DNA of 64,000 nucleotides from Actinomycetota bacterium (GCA_026393075.1 JAPLAW010000056.1:53973-117972); one strand, 5' to 3'. Counted from the stretch's first letter, positions 33,616-43,542 are shown. Notes: generated from the sequence alone by a model not told the origin. Program-made: numbers and translations.

Positions 33616-34806
33616 TTAGATGTTAGCTGCTTCAACATCTTCGCGGGTAATGCCCAATAAATAAAGAACTGAATCCAAATATGGCGCAGTTAAGGAACTA
33701 TCCGCGGCGGCACGTACTGCAGGTTTTGCATTAAATGCAATTCCCAAACCTGCTGCAGCAATCATGTCTAGATCGTTAGCACCGTCGCCAATAGCAATAG
33801 TTTGTTCCAGTGTCACGCCAGTCTTAGCTGCAAAATCGCGTAGTGCTTGAGCTTTAGCAGCTCGATCAATAATTGGTGCCAAAACTTGGCCCGTTAATTT
33901 TCCGCCGACAATTTCGAGGTTATTGGCGCGATAGTTAGTAATTCCTAATTCGGAAAGTAGCGGCTCGATCACAGCAGTGAAACCACCTGAAACAACGGCA
34001 ACTTCGTGACCTAATTTCTGAAGAGTCTTGACCAAAGTTCTGGCTCCGGGCGTTAGTTTTATTTCGCTCCGCACCTGCTCCAAAATATCTTCGGAGGCGC
34101 CAGCCAATAAGGCAACTCGCGCTCGCAGTGATGCTTCGAAATCTAGTTCACCTGCCATGGCAGCGTTCGTAATCTCGATAACTTCTTTCTCGACACCGAC
34201 TTTGGCAGCGAGTAATTCAATTACTTCCTGTTGAATCAAAGTTGAATCTACATCCATCACAACGAGTTTCTTAGCTAATCGGGCTAGACCACCAGGGGAG
34301 ACTGCAATATCGATTCCTACTTCACGAGCTACTAGAGCAAGAGAAGTACGAAGTTGGTCAACACTGGCTGCAGATACTTGGAACTCAACTGCCGTAACTG
34401 GGTATGAAGCCATACGAAAGATGCGTTCGATATTTCCGCCTTGCGCAGTTATCGCGGTGGCGATCTGAGCAATTGCACTTGGTTGCAGCTTTTGCGACAA
34501 TGCAACAACATGTAATAGACCTTGCTTGGCTTGAATCGAGCTAGTAGCTGAATCTGAAAATAACGTCGCAATGTCCACGCCTAACTTGTTTGCGCATTCA
34601 TCCAAATCTTCTTCGATAGCTTTGCTATGTGCTGGGCTTAATCCAATCAAGACTGTCAGGATCAAGCGATCGCTAATGACCACCTGTTCGATATCCAAAA
34701 CGGTGATGGCAAATGGTTCTAGGGTGGCAAAGAGCGCTTGTGTTATGCCTGGGGCATCGGTGCCAGTTAGAAGGATCAGGCCAGTGTGTTGCGCATCGCT
34801 GCTCAT
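33616..34806 (-). CDS. serB: Phosphoserine phosphatase with N-terminal ACT domains
   Basis: 396 aa; LVVMDVDSTLIQQEVIELLAAKVG, HAD motifs AVVSGGFTAVI, AIGDGANDLDMIAAAGLGIAFNAKP. Confidence 0.95.
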   Translation of the reverse strand: MSSDAQHTGLILLTGTDAPGITQALFATLEPFAITVLDIEQVVISDRLILTVLIGLSPAHSKAIEEDLDECANKLGVDIATLFSDSATSSIQAKQGLLHVVALSQKLQPSAIAQIATAITAQGGNIERIFRMASYPVTAVEFQVSAASVDQLRTSLALVAREVGIDIAVSPGGLARLAKKLVVMDVDSTLIQQEVIELLAAKVGVEKEVIEITNAAMAGELDFEASLRARVALLAGASEDILEQVRSEIKLTPGARTLVKTLQKLGHEVAVVSGGFTAVIEPLLSELGITNYRANNLEIVGGKLTGQVLAPIIDRAAKAQALRDFAAKTGVTLEQTIAIGDGANDLDMIAAAGLGIAFNAKPAVRAAADSSLTAPYLDSVLYLLGITREDVEAANI

Positions 34807-34846
34807 ATGCGCAGATTACCGTGAATTCACGCTATCTTTTCGCTCT

Positions 34847-35638
34847 ATGGCAAGCGATACCGTTCTAACTCTCGATGAAGTAACTGTTCGTCGTGGGGCC
34901 TCAACAATCTTGGGGCCGCTTTCGCTGACCTTACGAACTGGGCAACGGTGGGTGATTCTGGGCCCTAATGGAGCGGGTAAATCCACTCTTCTGCAATTAA
35001 TTTCTACTCGAATTTTTCCAACAACTGGATCAGCCCAAATTCTAGATAAAGCAATGGGTAAAGTTGATCTTTTTGAATTACGAACCAGAATCGGATTGGT
35101 TTCGGCGAATAGCACAACTGGTATTCCAGATGATGAACTTGTTCGAGACGTTGTTTTGACTGCAGCATATGCAATCAGTGGTCGTTGGAATGAAAGTTAT
35201 GACCTCTGGGATGAATCTCGGGCCATCGCGCTACTGACAACTTTTGGGGTGCGGGCACTTGGGGATCGTGCTTATGGAACTCTAAGTGAAGGTGAACGCA
35301 AACGTGTCACCATCGCTCGAGCTTTGATGGTTGATCCCGAATTAATTCTGCTTGATGAGCCAACTTCAGGGTTGGACCTGCCGGGTCGAGAAGATCTGCT
35401 AACTCGGTTCGCAACCTTTGCCAGTGATCCATCTTCTCCTGCTTCGATTATTGTTACTCATCATCTCGAGGAGATACCAGTCGGCACTACTCATGCGCTC
35501 CTAATCAAAAATGGTCAAATCGCGTATTCGGGCGAGATTGATGAAGTTCTAACTACTGCAAACGTCTCTGATGTTTTTAACTATCCACTGACTGTTACCA
35601 AAGAAGGTGCTCGGTTCTTTGCTCGCGCAAATCGATGA
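34847..35638 (+). CDS. ABC transporter ATP-binding protein
   Basis: Walker A GPNGAGKSTLLQLI, signature LSEGERKRVTIARALMVDPELILLDEPTSGLD. ATG at 34847 is more plausible than track start 34571, which overlaps serB. Confidence 0.9.
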   Translation: MASDTVLTLDEVTVRRGASTILGPLSLTLRTGQRWVILGPNGAGKSTLLQLISTRIFPTTGSAQILDKAMGKVDLFELRTRIGLVSANSTTGIPDDELVRDVVLTAAYAISGRWNESYDLWDESRAIALLTTFGVRALGDRAYGTLSEGERKRVTIARALMVDPELILLDEPTSGLDLPGREDLLTRFATFASDPSSPASIIVTHHLEEIPVGTTHALLIKNGQIAYSGEIDEVLTTANVSDVFNYPLTVTKEGARFFARANR

Positions 35639-36260
35639 TAGTTGGCGAACATTATTCGCTGAGTATCATTCAGAGCTCGCCCAGATCCAACAGATTATTG
35701 CTGCGCAACGCATAACCCCTGCTCATGAAAATGTTCTACGCGTCTTTAGTTATTCAATTTCTCATTACCGTGCTGTCATCGTGGGCCAAGACCCATACCC
35801 AACGCGTGGATATGCAACTGGATTCGCTTTCAGTGTGAACCCCGAAGTAAATCCAATTCCAGCCTCACTTAAAAATATTTTCACTGAATATGTCTCTGAC
35901 ACTGGCTTTAGCTTTCCGATTAATGGCGACTTATCGAACTGGGCCAGCAATGGGGTCGCGTTACTAAATAGTTCATTAACTTTAAATCTTGACGATAAAG
36001 CTGAGCACCTCAAGATTGGTTGGCAACGTATAACTGCGGCAGCGCTAGATATTCTGGGAAATAACGGATGTGTGGCGATCCTGTGGGGGAGCCAAGCACA
36101 AAAATTGGGAACCTCTTTCGCGCCATCACGGAAAGTTGAGTCAGTTCATCCCAGCCCACTCTCGGCCTGTCGCGGGTTCTTCGGTAGTAAACCGTTTACA
36201 AAATGCAATGAACTACTGATTGCTTCGGGGCAAGATCCGATCAACTGGCAATTGCCATAA
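35607..36260 (+). CDS. ung: Uracil-DNA glycosylase (family 1)
   Basis: 217 aa; VIVGQDPYPTRGYATGFAFSV, LNSSLTL, HPSPLSACRGFFGSKPF. Confidence 0.95.
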   Translation: MLGSLLAQIDDSWRTLFAEYHSELAQIQQIIAAQRITPAHENVLRVFSYSISHYRAVIVGQDPYPTRGYATGFAFSVNPEVNPIPASLKNIFTEYVSDTGFSFPINGDLSNWASNGVALLNSSLTLNLDDKAEHLKIGWQRITAAALDILGNNGCVAILWGSQAQKLGTSFAPSRKVESVHPSPLSACRGFFGSKPFTKCNELLIASGQDPINWQLP

Positions 36261-36265
36261 AAGAA

Positions 36266-36299
36266 AGCGGGCCACGATTTCTCGTGGCCCGCTTCTATT
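36266..36299. terminator. Bidirectional Rho-independent-type terminator between convergent ung and NCS2 permease
   Basis: 12-bp inverted repeat AGCGGGCCACGA/TCGTGGCCCGCT with a short loop; T-rich tail TCTATTT on + and TTTCTTTT on -. Confidence 0.85.
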
Positions 36300-36311
36300 T
36301 AACTCTAGTAC

Positions 36312-37766
36312 CTATGCAGTCCAGTTATTAATTGGAGATGATAAGAAGTAGATCATGAATAGACCAGAGACGAAGTACAACAAAGCATGAACTTCTTTGC
36401 CGCGACCTTGGAATACTCGGATCAAGACGTGAGTGATGAATCCAGCGCCAATACCAACTGAGATGTTGTAAGTAAATGGCATCAAGATAATAGTTAGGAA
36501 TGCAGGGATTGCGATTCCTAGATCATCCCAATCGATATTCTTAATCTGAGTCATCATTAGGAAACCTACGATGATTAGCGCTGGGGTTGCCGCCTCGTAA
36601 GGAATGATTGCAACTAGTGGCGCTAAGAAGGTAGTTAGCAAGAAGCAGATACCGGTAACGATTGAAGCTAAACCAGTACGAGCACCTTCGCCTACACCTG
36701 AAGCTGATTCAATATAACTGGTATTCGATGAGATACCTGCAGCGCCACCTGCAGCAGCTGCAAGTGAGTCAACTAGCAAGATCTTCTGAATGTCATCTAC
36801 ATTTCCATCTTTATCTGCGAGTCCTGCTTCGTGACCAATTGCGGTAACTGTTCCAACAGTGTCGAAGAAATCAGAAAGTAGCAAAGTGAATAGAAGAAGG
36901 ATTGCAGCGATCAAAGTTACGTTATCTAGCTGGAACGCTCCGAAGAGATCGAATTGTCCAGTGAAGTCGAACTTAGGTGTTGCGACAATATCGGTTGGTA
37001 CGTTAGGAATGTTTAATCCCCAGCCGCCGTCAACAATCTTTGGTGGGTTACCAGCTGTGAATCCTGGTGCAATGTTGTACATCTTCTGGACAACAACAGC
37101 CACAACGGTTGCGCCTACGATGCCAATCAGGATTGCACCCTTAACTTTACGAACCATTAAGCCGATCATCAAGATAAGACCGAATACGAACACCACAGTT
37201 GGCCAGCCAACTAGGTTTCCATTCACACCTAGACCTACTGGAACGGGACCGCTCGCAGTTTTGCGAACGAACCCTGCGTCAACTAGTCCAATAAGTGCGA
37301 TGAATAGACCGATACCAACTGAGATCGCGATCTTGATCTGCGCTGGAACTGCCTTAAATACCGCTACTCGGAAACCAGTTAGAACTAGTACCAAGATGAT
37401 TAGACCTTCAAGAACAACAAGGCCCATTGCTGCAGCCCAAGTCATCTTCGATGCGATGCCAACTGCAACGAAAGTGTTGAGTCCAAGACCGGTTGCAAGT
37501 GCCAATGGATAATTGGCAACTGAGCCCATAAGAATTGTGAGCAAGCCAGCTATCAAAGCTGTAGTTGCGGCGACCATTGCCGGAGCAGGAGCTGCGCCAC
37601 CAAATAGGAACTGGCCATTTGCATCTGGTGAATACGCCAGAATGATTGGGTTAAGGGCCACGATGTAAGCCATCGTGAAGAAGGTAACGAGTCCGCCACG
37701 GATTTCAGTTGATACTGAAGATCCACGTTGCGAGATCTTGAAATAACTGTCTAGGAATTTAGTCAA
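36312..37766 (-). CDS. NCS2/AzgA-type purine (adenine/guanine/hypoxanthine) permease
   Basis: 484 aa, TTG start; RGGLVTFFTMAYIVALNPIIL, ATGLGLNTFVAVG, LLLSDFFDTVGTVTAIG, SSNTSYIESASGVGEGARTGLASIVTG. Confidence 0.92.
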   Translation of the reverse strand: MTKFLDSYFKISQRGSSVSTEIRGGLVTFFTMAYIVALNPIILAYSPDANGQFLFGGAAPAPAMVAATTALIAGLLTILMGSVANYPLALATGLGLNTFVAVGIASKMTWAAAMGLVVLEGLIILVLVLTGFRVAVFKAVPAQIKIAISVGIGLFIALIGLVDAGFVRKTASGPVPVGLGVNGNLVGWPTVVFVFGLILMIGLMVRKVKGAILIGIVGATVVAVVVQKMYNIAPGFTAGNPPKIVDGGWGLNIPNVPTDIVATPKFDFTGQFDLFGAFQLDNVTLIAAILLLFTLLLSDFFDTVGTVTAIGHEAGLADKDGNVDDIQKILLVDSLAAAAGGAAGISSNTSYIESASGVGEGARTGLASIVTGICFLLTTFLAPLVAIIPYEAATPALIIVGFLMMTQIKNIDWDDLGIAIPAFLTIILMPFTYNISVGIGAGFITHVLIRVFQGRGKEVHALLYFVSGLFMIYFLSSPINNWTA

Positions 37767-37786
37767 TGAGGTGCCTTTCTGATTTT

Positions 37787-37834
37787 GTTAACGGAGGTGT
37801 TTGCGACTCCGAGCCGAAAGAACGTTCGGCTAAC
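37787..37834 (-). promoter_or_regulatory. Candidate structured 5' leader of the NCS2 permease gene
   Basis: On -: GTTAGCCGAACGTTCTTTCGGCTCGGAGTCGCAAACACCTCCGTTAAC. Adjacent hairpins AGCCGAA/TTCGGCT and CGGAG/CTCCG are enclosed by GTTA/TAAC. Confidence 0.4.
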
Positions 37835-37862
37835 GTAGGGAACTTAAGGCCAAACCTAAGGC

Positions 37863-38561
37863 TTACTGAGAAGTATTTGAGGTAAGCCGAGCCACGATCC
37901 CTAAGAAAATTGCGATCGATTGGCCGATTAATAGGGCAAATAGGGCAGTTCCGAGACCTAAATTCCCACCGAGCAGCGCTCCCAGAACCAAAACTGTTCC
38001 TTCAATAGCTAAGCGAACTCGTCCAACTCGGATACCACTCTTATGGTGAAGGGCTGTCATCAGGCCATCTCGCGGTCCCGGACCTAGGCCACAAGTAATA
38101 TAGAGACTTGATCCAGCACCTACTAATGCGATGCCGACGAAAACATAGATGAGTCCAACTACTGTATTTTCAGCAGGTGGAATGAAATCGATACCAAGTT
38201 GAATCGCAGCAGCGATTATTACGATATTTGAAACCGTGCCGAATCCAGGCTTTTCTTTTAGCGGAATCCACAGCAACAGGACGATCGCACTGATTATGAA
38301 AGTCAAAAGTCCAATCTCTGAATCAAAAGTCTTAGCTAGCCCTTGTGCCAAAACGGACCAAGGTGCATTTCCCAAATTTGATAGAATTAATAATGAATCG
38401 CCAATGCCGAAAATGAATAATCCAAAGAACAAAATCGTCACTCGCGAAACCGATAAGTCCCAACGATTTGATGCTCGCCACGGTGTTACAGGAATGGTCT
38501 TATGTGGTCGCAAGAAATCTAGGAATCGAGGGGTCAATGACATTTGCCGAGGATAGCCCAC
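37863..38561 (-). CDS. YczE/YitT-like integral membrane protein
   Basis: 232 aa, multiple TM helices; LFIFGIGDSLLILSNLGNAPWSVLAQGLA, TCGLGPGPRDGLMTALHHKSGIRVGRVRLAIEG. Confidence 0.8.
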   Translation of the reverse strand: MGYPRQMSLTPRFLDFLRPHKTIPVTPWRASNRWDLSVSRVTILFFGLFIFGIGDSLLILSNLGNAPWSVLAQGLAKTFDSEIGLLTFIISAIVLLLWIPLKEKPGFGTVSNIVIIAAAIQLGIDFIPPAENTVVGLIYVFVGIALVGAGSSLYITCGLGPGPRDGLMTALHHKSGIRVGRVRLAIEGTVLVLGALLGGNLGLGTALFALLIGQSIAIFLGIVARLTSNTSQ

Positions 38562-38593
38562 TTCGCAACGGCGCGAGATAGCATTGCGCCCTA

Positions 38594-39331
38594 ATGGAAT
38601 TCCCGGGCCTAGGCACTTTAATCAATACCTTCACCATCATTGGTGGGGCGGTTCTCGGCGTTCTAATTGGTGCCCGAGTTAGTGAAAAGCTGCGAGATTT
38701 AGTAACCGACATTCTGGGCCTAGTAACTCTCTTAGCTGCGGCAAGTGCGCTGATTCCGCTTTTGTCTTCTGAATATATTTCAGCACTTCCTAAAGGCTGG
38801 ACACTTCTTTGTGTATTGGGCTCACTCTTAATCGGAGCCTTGATCGGAAGCGCATTGCATCTCGAAGAGAAACTTGAAGTTCTTGGTGAGAATTTGCGTA
38901 AGCGTTTCCGCGCTTCTAAAGAAAGCCCATTTATCGAAGGTTTCGTGAGCGCCTCGCTGCTATTTGCAATCGGACCACTAGCAATCTTGGGCTCGATAAG
39001 TGATGGCATGGGCACCGGGATCGATCAGTTGATCTTGAAATCGACACTCGACTTCTTTGCCGCCATGGCTTTTGCGACCTCCCTTGGTTGGGGAGTTGCC
39101 GCGTCTGCGATTCCGGTAGGTATTTATCAAGGCGCATGGACTTTAGTAGGCCTCGGATTAGGTTCGATCTTAAGTGGCTATCAGATTGCCGCCATGACCA
39201 TTGTTGGTGGGCTTATGCTTCTTTGCATCGCGCTTCGTTTGTTGAAGATCAAAGAAGTAGCGGTTGCAAATTTATTGCCAGCTCTAGCTATTGCGCCAGT
39301 GTTCGCACTCGTAGTGCATCAATTCGTTTAG
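38594..39331 (+). CDS. DUF554 family membrane protein
   Basis: 245 aa; GLGTLINTFTIIGGAVLGVLIG, FVSASLLFAIGPLAILGSISDG, DFFAAMAFATSLGWGV. Confidence 0.85.
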   Translation: MEFPGLGTLINTFTIIGGAVLGVLIGARVSEKLRDLVTDILGLVTLLAAASALIPLLSSEYISALPKGWTLLCVLGSLLIGALIGSALHLEEKLEVLGENLRKRFRASKESPFIEGFVSASLLFAIGPLAILGSISDGMGTGIDQLILKSTLDFFAAMAFATSLGWGVAASAIPVGIYQGAWTLVGLGLGSILSGYQIAAMTIVGGLMLLCIALRLLKIKEVAVANLLPALAIAPVFALVVHQFV

Positions 39332-40368
39332 AGCGTCGCGATTTCAATTACGAAACGAAAGCGAACATCGCTTTTAACGGTTCGTTCATAAGCAGTATTT
39401 ACATAGTCAGCGTTAATTAATTCAATCTCACTAACAATATTTTTCTCGCCACAGAAATCAAGCATTTCTTGGAGTTCAGAAATGCCACCGATCATCGAGC
39501 CAGCCATGGAGCGACGGCCAGAAAGTAATGAGTCTGCGTTAACCGCAAACGGGACGCCAGGAAGCCCAATAACCACCAAGGTTCCATCGGTGGTCAGCAA
39601 CGACAAGTAATCATTAATATTATGTTCAGCGCTGACCGTATTTAGAATCAAATCGAATTTACGTTTAATCAACTTCATTTGAGCCGGATCGCTGGTAACT
39701 ACAAAGTGGTCTGCACCTAGCTCACGAGCATCCGCCTCTTTACTGGGGGAGTGAGACAACACTGTTACTTCAGCACCGAGAGCGTGCGCGAATTTCACTC
39801 CCATATGTCCAAGTCCGCCAAGGCCCATTACGGCTACTTGCTTTCCTGGCCCAGCTTTCCAGTGCTTCAATGGTGAATACAAAGTGATACCGGCACATAA
39901 AAGTGGTGCGACTACAGCGAGGTCTAAACCAGATGGAATTTTGACTGCATAATTTTCATTGATTACATAGCCATCGCTATAACCGCCCATTGTCGGCGTA
40001 AAACCATCACGCTCAAGACCGTTATAAGTCGGCGTCATTCCATTTTCACAATACTGTTCAAGCCCTTGATTACAGCTTGGGCAATTGCGACAAGAGTCGA
40101 TAAATACTCCTACGCCGATCAAATCGCCGACTGCAAACTTAGTAACCGAACCACCAACTGCGCTCACTACGCCAGCGATCTCATGACCTGGCACCATAGG
40201 AAAACGGGCTTTGCCCCATTCCTCTTTCACTTGATGAATATCAGAGTGACAGATGCCGGCGTATTTAATTTCAATCGCTACATCGCTTGGTAATAACTCT
40301 CTACGCGTAAAAGAGTAGGGAGTTAAAGGGGCGTTCTGACTTAAGGCAGCTAATCCACGTACGTTCAT
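39328..40368 (-). CDS. Zinc-dependent alcohol dehydrogenase (cinnamyl-alcohol dehydrogenase-like)
   Basis: 346 aa; AGICHSDIHQVKEEWG, PMVPGHEIAGVV, CRNCPSCNQGLEQYC, GLGGLGHMGVKFAHALG. Confidence 0.92.
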   Translation of the reverse strand: MNVRGLAALSQNAPLTPYSFTRRELLPSDVAIEIKYAGICHSDIHQVKEEWGKARFPMVPGHEIAGVVSAVGGSVTKFAVGDLIGVGVFIDSCRNCPSCNQGLEQYCENGMTPTYNGLERDGFTPTMGGYSDGYVINENYAVKIPSGLDLAVVAPLLCAGITLYSPLKHWKAGPGKQVAVMGLGGLGHMGVKFAHALGAEVTVLSHSPSKEADARELGADHFVVTSDPAQMKLIKRKFDLILNTVSAEHNINDYLSLLTTDGTLVVIGLPGVPFAVNADSLLSGRRSMAGSMIGGISELQEMLDFCGEKNIVSEIELINADYVNTAYERTVKSDVRFRFVIEIATL

Positions 40369-41009
40369 GAATTGAAGGGTAGAGGATCTCCCGAAGTATG
40401 TCCTGCCCTAGAAACTCGAGCAGTCAACTGACGCATGTGATGACGACGACATAGAACTTCATAGGCCACTTCATCAGCCTTATTGGTATCTCCGACCACA
40501 ACTTGCTCGCCTTCAGTAACCATAATGCCATTAATGGTTCGTGCATTGTGTGTCGCGCGTTGACCGCACCAACAAAGAGCTTCGACTTGCAAGGTATTTA
40601 CTCGGTCAGCCAATTCAACTAGTCGAGCAGAACCTGGAAAAAGTTTGGTGCGAAAGTCAGCCAGAATTCCAAATGCATAGACATCGATACCAAGACCATC
40701 GACGATGCGAGCTAACTGATCTATTTGATCTGGTTCGTAAAATTGAGCTTCATCACAGATGATGTAATCGACTCGAGATCCAATTGATAACTGATCAACC
40801 ACAAATCGGTGAATATCCAATTCTGGGCCTACTTCAATTGCCGCACTTTGCAGTCCAAGTCGCGATGAAATTACGCCAACGCCCGCACGATCTTGATTGG
40901 TAAAAATTAATCCCGTACGACCTCGGCTTTGATGGTTATGCGCTGTCTGAAGTGCAAGCGTTGATTTACCGCTATCCATCGTTCCGCAGTAGTACGTCAA
41001 CTCAGCCAT
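40365..41009 (-). CDS. tdk: Thymidine kinase (type II)
   Basis: 214 aa; YYCGTMDSGKSTLALQTAHNH, DYIICDEAQFYEPDQIDQLA, YGILADFRTKLFPGSARL-like region. Confidence 0.93.
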   Translation of the reverse strand: MAELTYYCGTMDSGKSTLALQTAHNHQSRGRTGLIFTNQDRAGVGVISSRLGLQSAAIEVGPELDIHRFVVDQLSIGSRVDYIICDEAQFYEPDQIDQLARIVDGLGIDVYAFGILADFRTKLFPGSARLVELADRVNTLQVEALCWCGQRATHNARTINGIMVTEGEQVVVGDTNKADEVAYEVLCRRHHMRQLTARVSRAGHTSGDPLPFNS

Positions 41010-41027
41010 GTTGGTAATCCTGCCACA

Positions 41028-42887
41028 TTAAAGCGTAAAACCTTTAATAATCAGCGCCTGCCAAAGTAAATCTGAAAGTTCCAATGAAGTCGCAACGCTA
41101 ATGTGTGAGGCATCACGATAAGCGACATTTCCACGAACAATACCTGGGCAGTCAAATTGGCAAAGCCATTCAGCCGGATCAATAATCTCGAAGTTGGCTA
41201 GTTGTGGTAATCCCAGCTTTGAATTAGCTAAACATTTATCAGCGCTAGTACTTGCCAAGCAATCTGGAATATTCCGCTTTGGTAGGGGAGTGTCGAGTAG
41301 ATAAACGATCTTTGAAGTGAGCGGTTTCAAGGTTTGAAATGTTCGTTCGGAACCTTCGGCCCACCATTGTTCAACGTTTCGTGGATCGCCTGGTGGGACG
41401 AAATGCTCGAACGAAGAAAGAATGATCAGATCTGGTTTGGCTTCAGTTATTCGCGCGATTGCATTCTGCCGCCAGGCTGCGCAATTACTCATCTTGAAAG
41501 CACCAATACTCTCGCGCACAACATCAATTGATGGGCAGGCTGATTTGGTCAAAGTGATCAACTTAAAGCCCTTTTCATTGGCTAATTTTTCTAGCGCCGG
41601 AAACCACTGCACCGCATGAGAGTCGCCATAAAGAACAACGGTCTTAGTGTTATCCAATTTTCCAAACTCACAACGTGGCGAGACTGATTCATGATAATTC
41701 AGATGGCAACCATCGTCATAAGGAGTTGGTCGCGATTCAATGCTCGCTAACGTAACTTGCTTTCCGTTTACCAGAATGGAAGAAGTTGTTGACTGCGCAA
41801 TCCCGAAGCCAACTAAGAGCGCAACTACCATCGCTGTTGCAGTGCTTAGAACAACTTTTCGAGGTGCAAAATTCTTGATACGCAATGGTTCTTCTACGTA
41901 CCTGGTGGTTAAGTCAGCTAGAACCACAGTGACTATTAGTGCTGCGATTCGCTCCCCAAGATTTAGACCTCGGGCGAATAGTGCGATAGGCAAAACCAAA
42001 ACTGGCCAGTGCCAAAGGTACAGCGGATAAGAAATCTTGCCGAGCCAAACCGAAACTGGATTAGTGGCTAACCACCTCAAAGGTTGTGGCCATGCGCCAA
42101 TGCTTGATAGCAACGCGGCAGTTCCCAAAACTGGCAATAAGGCGTAGGCACCGGGGAAAGGTGTCCGTTCGTTAAACCATAAGGCTGAAACGACAAGCGC
42201 GATGCATCCAAAGATGGCTAGTACTCGACTCTGCCTTCTTAAAGCGGGCAACAGCGCAATTAGTGCGCCAATACTTAACTCCCAAGCTCGAGTGGGCAAC
42301 GAATAGAAGGCCCAGATCGGCGCAACAATTGTTAGCCAAACTCCAAGGGCAAAAGTAATGATAGTTGCAGTTGAGAATCCGATTAAGAATTTTCGAGCGC
42401 TTTTTAGCTTCGCCAGCGCGATGATAAATAGTGGCCAAAAGATATAGAACTGTTCTTCGACAGCCAGTGACCAGTAGTGAATAAACGGGGAGGGCGTCGC
42501 ATTCAGATTCTGATAATCATTCTGCCACCACGAAAATAAGTAATTCGAAATATAGAGCGTTGTCGCGATTAAGTCTCGGCCTATCGACCCGCGTGAGATC
42601 GGTGGCAACACTAGCCACGCAAATATGGCGGTAACGAATAGCACTAGGAAGGATGCCGGCAGCAGGCGCTTACTTCGACGTAAGTAGAAAGCTTTGAGTG
42701 AAATCCGTCCGTTGGAGTTAAGTTCTTTGAGTAGCAGGCCGGTAATCAGGAATCCGGATATCACATAGAAAATATCGACTCCGACAAAACCGCCCGAAAT
42801 GAATTTCGCGTGAAATACCAGAACTAAAGTTGCGGCAAGTGCGCGCAGTCCTTGGATCTCTAAAATCTTATTCGTAGCCGATTTCAA
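41028..42887 (-). CDS. OafA-type acyltransferase 3 family protein with C-terminal SGNH domain
   Basis: 619 aa; EIQGLRALAATLVLVFHAKFISGGFVGVDIFYVISGFLITGLL, SYPLYLWHWPVLVL; SGNH motifs VVLYGDSHAVQW and DASHIS. Confidence 0.92.
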   Translation of the reverse strand: MKSATNKILEIQGLRALAATLVLVFHAKFISGGFVGVDIFYVISGFLITGLLLKELNSNGRISLKAFYLRRSKRLLPASFLVLFVTAIFAWLVLPPISRGSIGRDLIATTLYISNYLFSWWQNDYQNLNATPSPFIHYWSLAVEEQFYIFWPLFIIALAKLKSARKFLIGFSTATIITFALGVWLTIVAPIWAFYSLPTRAWELSIGALIALLPALRRQSRVLAIFGCIALVVSALWFNERTPFPGAYALLPVLGTAALLSSIGAWPQPLRWLATNPVSVWLGKISYPLYLWHWPVLVLPIALFARGLNLGERIAALIVTVVLADLTTRYVEEPLRIKNFAPRKVVLSTATAMVVALLVGFGIAQSTTSSILVNGKQVTLASIESRPTPYDDGCHLNYHESVSPRCEFGKLDNTKTVVLYGDSHAVQWFPALEKLANEKGFKLITLTKSACPSIDVVRESIGAFKMSNCAAWRQNAIARITEAKPDLIILSSFEHFVPPGDPRNVEQWWAEGSERTFQTLKPLTSKIVYLLDTPLPKRNIPDCLASTSADKCLANSKLGLPQLANFEIIDPAEWLCQFDCPGIVRGNVAYRDASHISVATSLELSDLLWQALIIKGFTL

Positions 42888-43417
42888 ATCTTCACCAGTG
42901 ACCGGATCTTTAGATCTGGGAAAGCAGCCAAAATTCGTTCGCGGCCACCTAGTGCGCTGATCTCTAATAAGACGGCAATCTCACAGATTTCACCAGCCAA
43001 ATCCGCGATCAATTCAAGAGCGGCAATCAAGGTTCCACCCGTCGCAAGTACGTCATCAATTAGCAAAACTTTGGGATTTTCTATGTGAGCCAAAGCGTCT
43101 ACCTGCATCTCAAGGCTGTCGCTTCCATATTCCAACCCATACTCACGCTTGATAACTGCGCCAGGTAATTTTCCAGCTTTGCGAATAGGAACGAAGCCGA
43201 CAGCACTATCAATAGCAATAGCACTGGCTAAAATGAATCCTCGAGATTCAACACCAGCAACCAAGTTAAACGGAGATTCGGTCTGCGCGAATTCTTTGGT
43301 GACTAATTCGTAAGCTTTCGGATTTGCAATTAGCGGGGCAATATCTTGGAACAGAACACCGGGAATCGGGAAATCTGGAATCGGGCGAATCAGAGCGAGC
43401 GCGTCGTCAATCTTCAT
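42884..43417 (-). CDS. apt: Adenine phosphoribosyltransferase
   Basis: 177 aa; IPDFPIPGVLFQDIAPLIANP, AGVESRGFILASAIA, VLLIDDVLATGGTLIAALEL. Confidence 0.95.
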   Translation of the reverse strand: MKIDDALALIRPIPDFPIPGVLFQDIAPLIANPKAYELVTKEFAQTESPFNLVAGVESRGFILASAIAIDSAVGFVPIRKAGKLPGAVIKREYGLEYGSDSLEMQVDALAHIENPKVLLIDDVLATGGTLIAALELIADLAGEICEIAVLLEISALGGRERILAAFPDLKIRSLVKI

Positions 43418-43458
43418 GCGCTCTACCTTTCGAAGCTTAAGTTTCTTTCCAACACGTG

Positions 43459-43542
43459 TGTCCGGAAGGGGACTTGAACCCCTAAGCCCTTGCGGGCACT
43501 AACACCTCAAGCTAGCGCGTCTGCCAATTCCGCCACCCGGAC
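43459..43542 (-). tRNA. tRNA-Leu (anticodon GAG)
   Basis: - strand GTCCGGGTGGCGGAATTGGCAGACGCGCTAGCTTGAGGTGTTAGTGCCCGCAAGGGCTTAGGGGTTCAAGTCCCCTTCCGGACA: acceptor stem GTCCGGG/TTCCGGAC region, class II variable arm, GGTTCAAGTCC T-loop; CCA not encoded. Confidence 0.95.

Noticed and set aside
34571-34846. N-terminal extension of the ABC ATPase ORF (MSTPNLFAHSSKSS...)
   Set aside because: Antisense to serB and not ABC-like; homology-like sequence starts at ATG 34847.
36859-37512. 217-aa plus-strand ORF opposite the NCS2 permease
   Set aside because: Antisense shadow ORF with biased Pro/Thr/Arg composition and no recognisable family; the minus-strand permease explains the region.
43459-43542. 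tRNA-Leu considered as an integration site for a genomic island
   Set aside because: No integrase, no repeated tRNA 3' fragment and no phage-like genes nearby.
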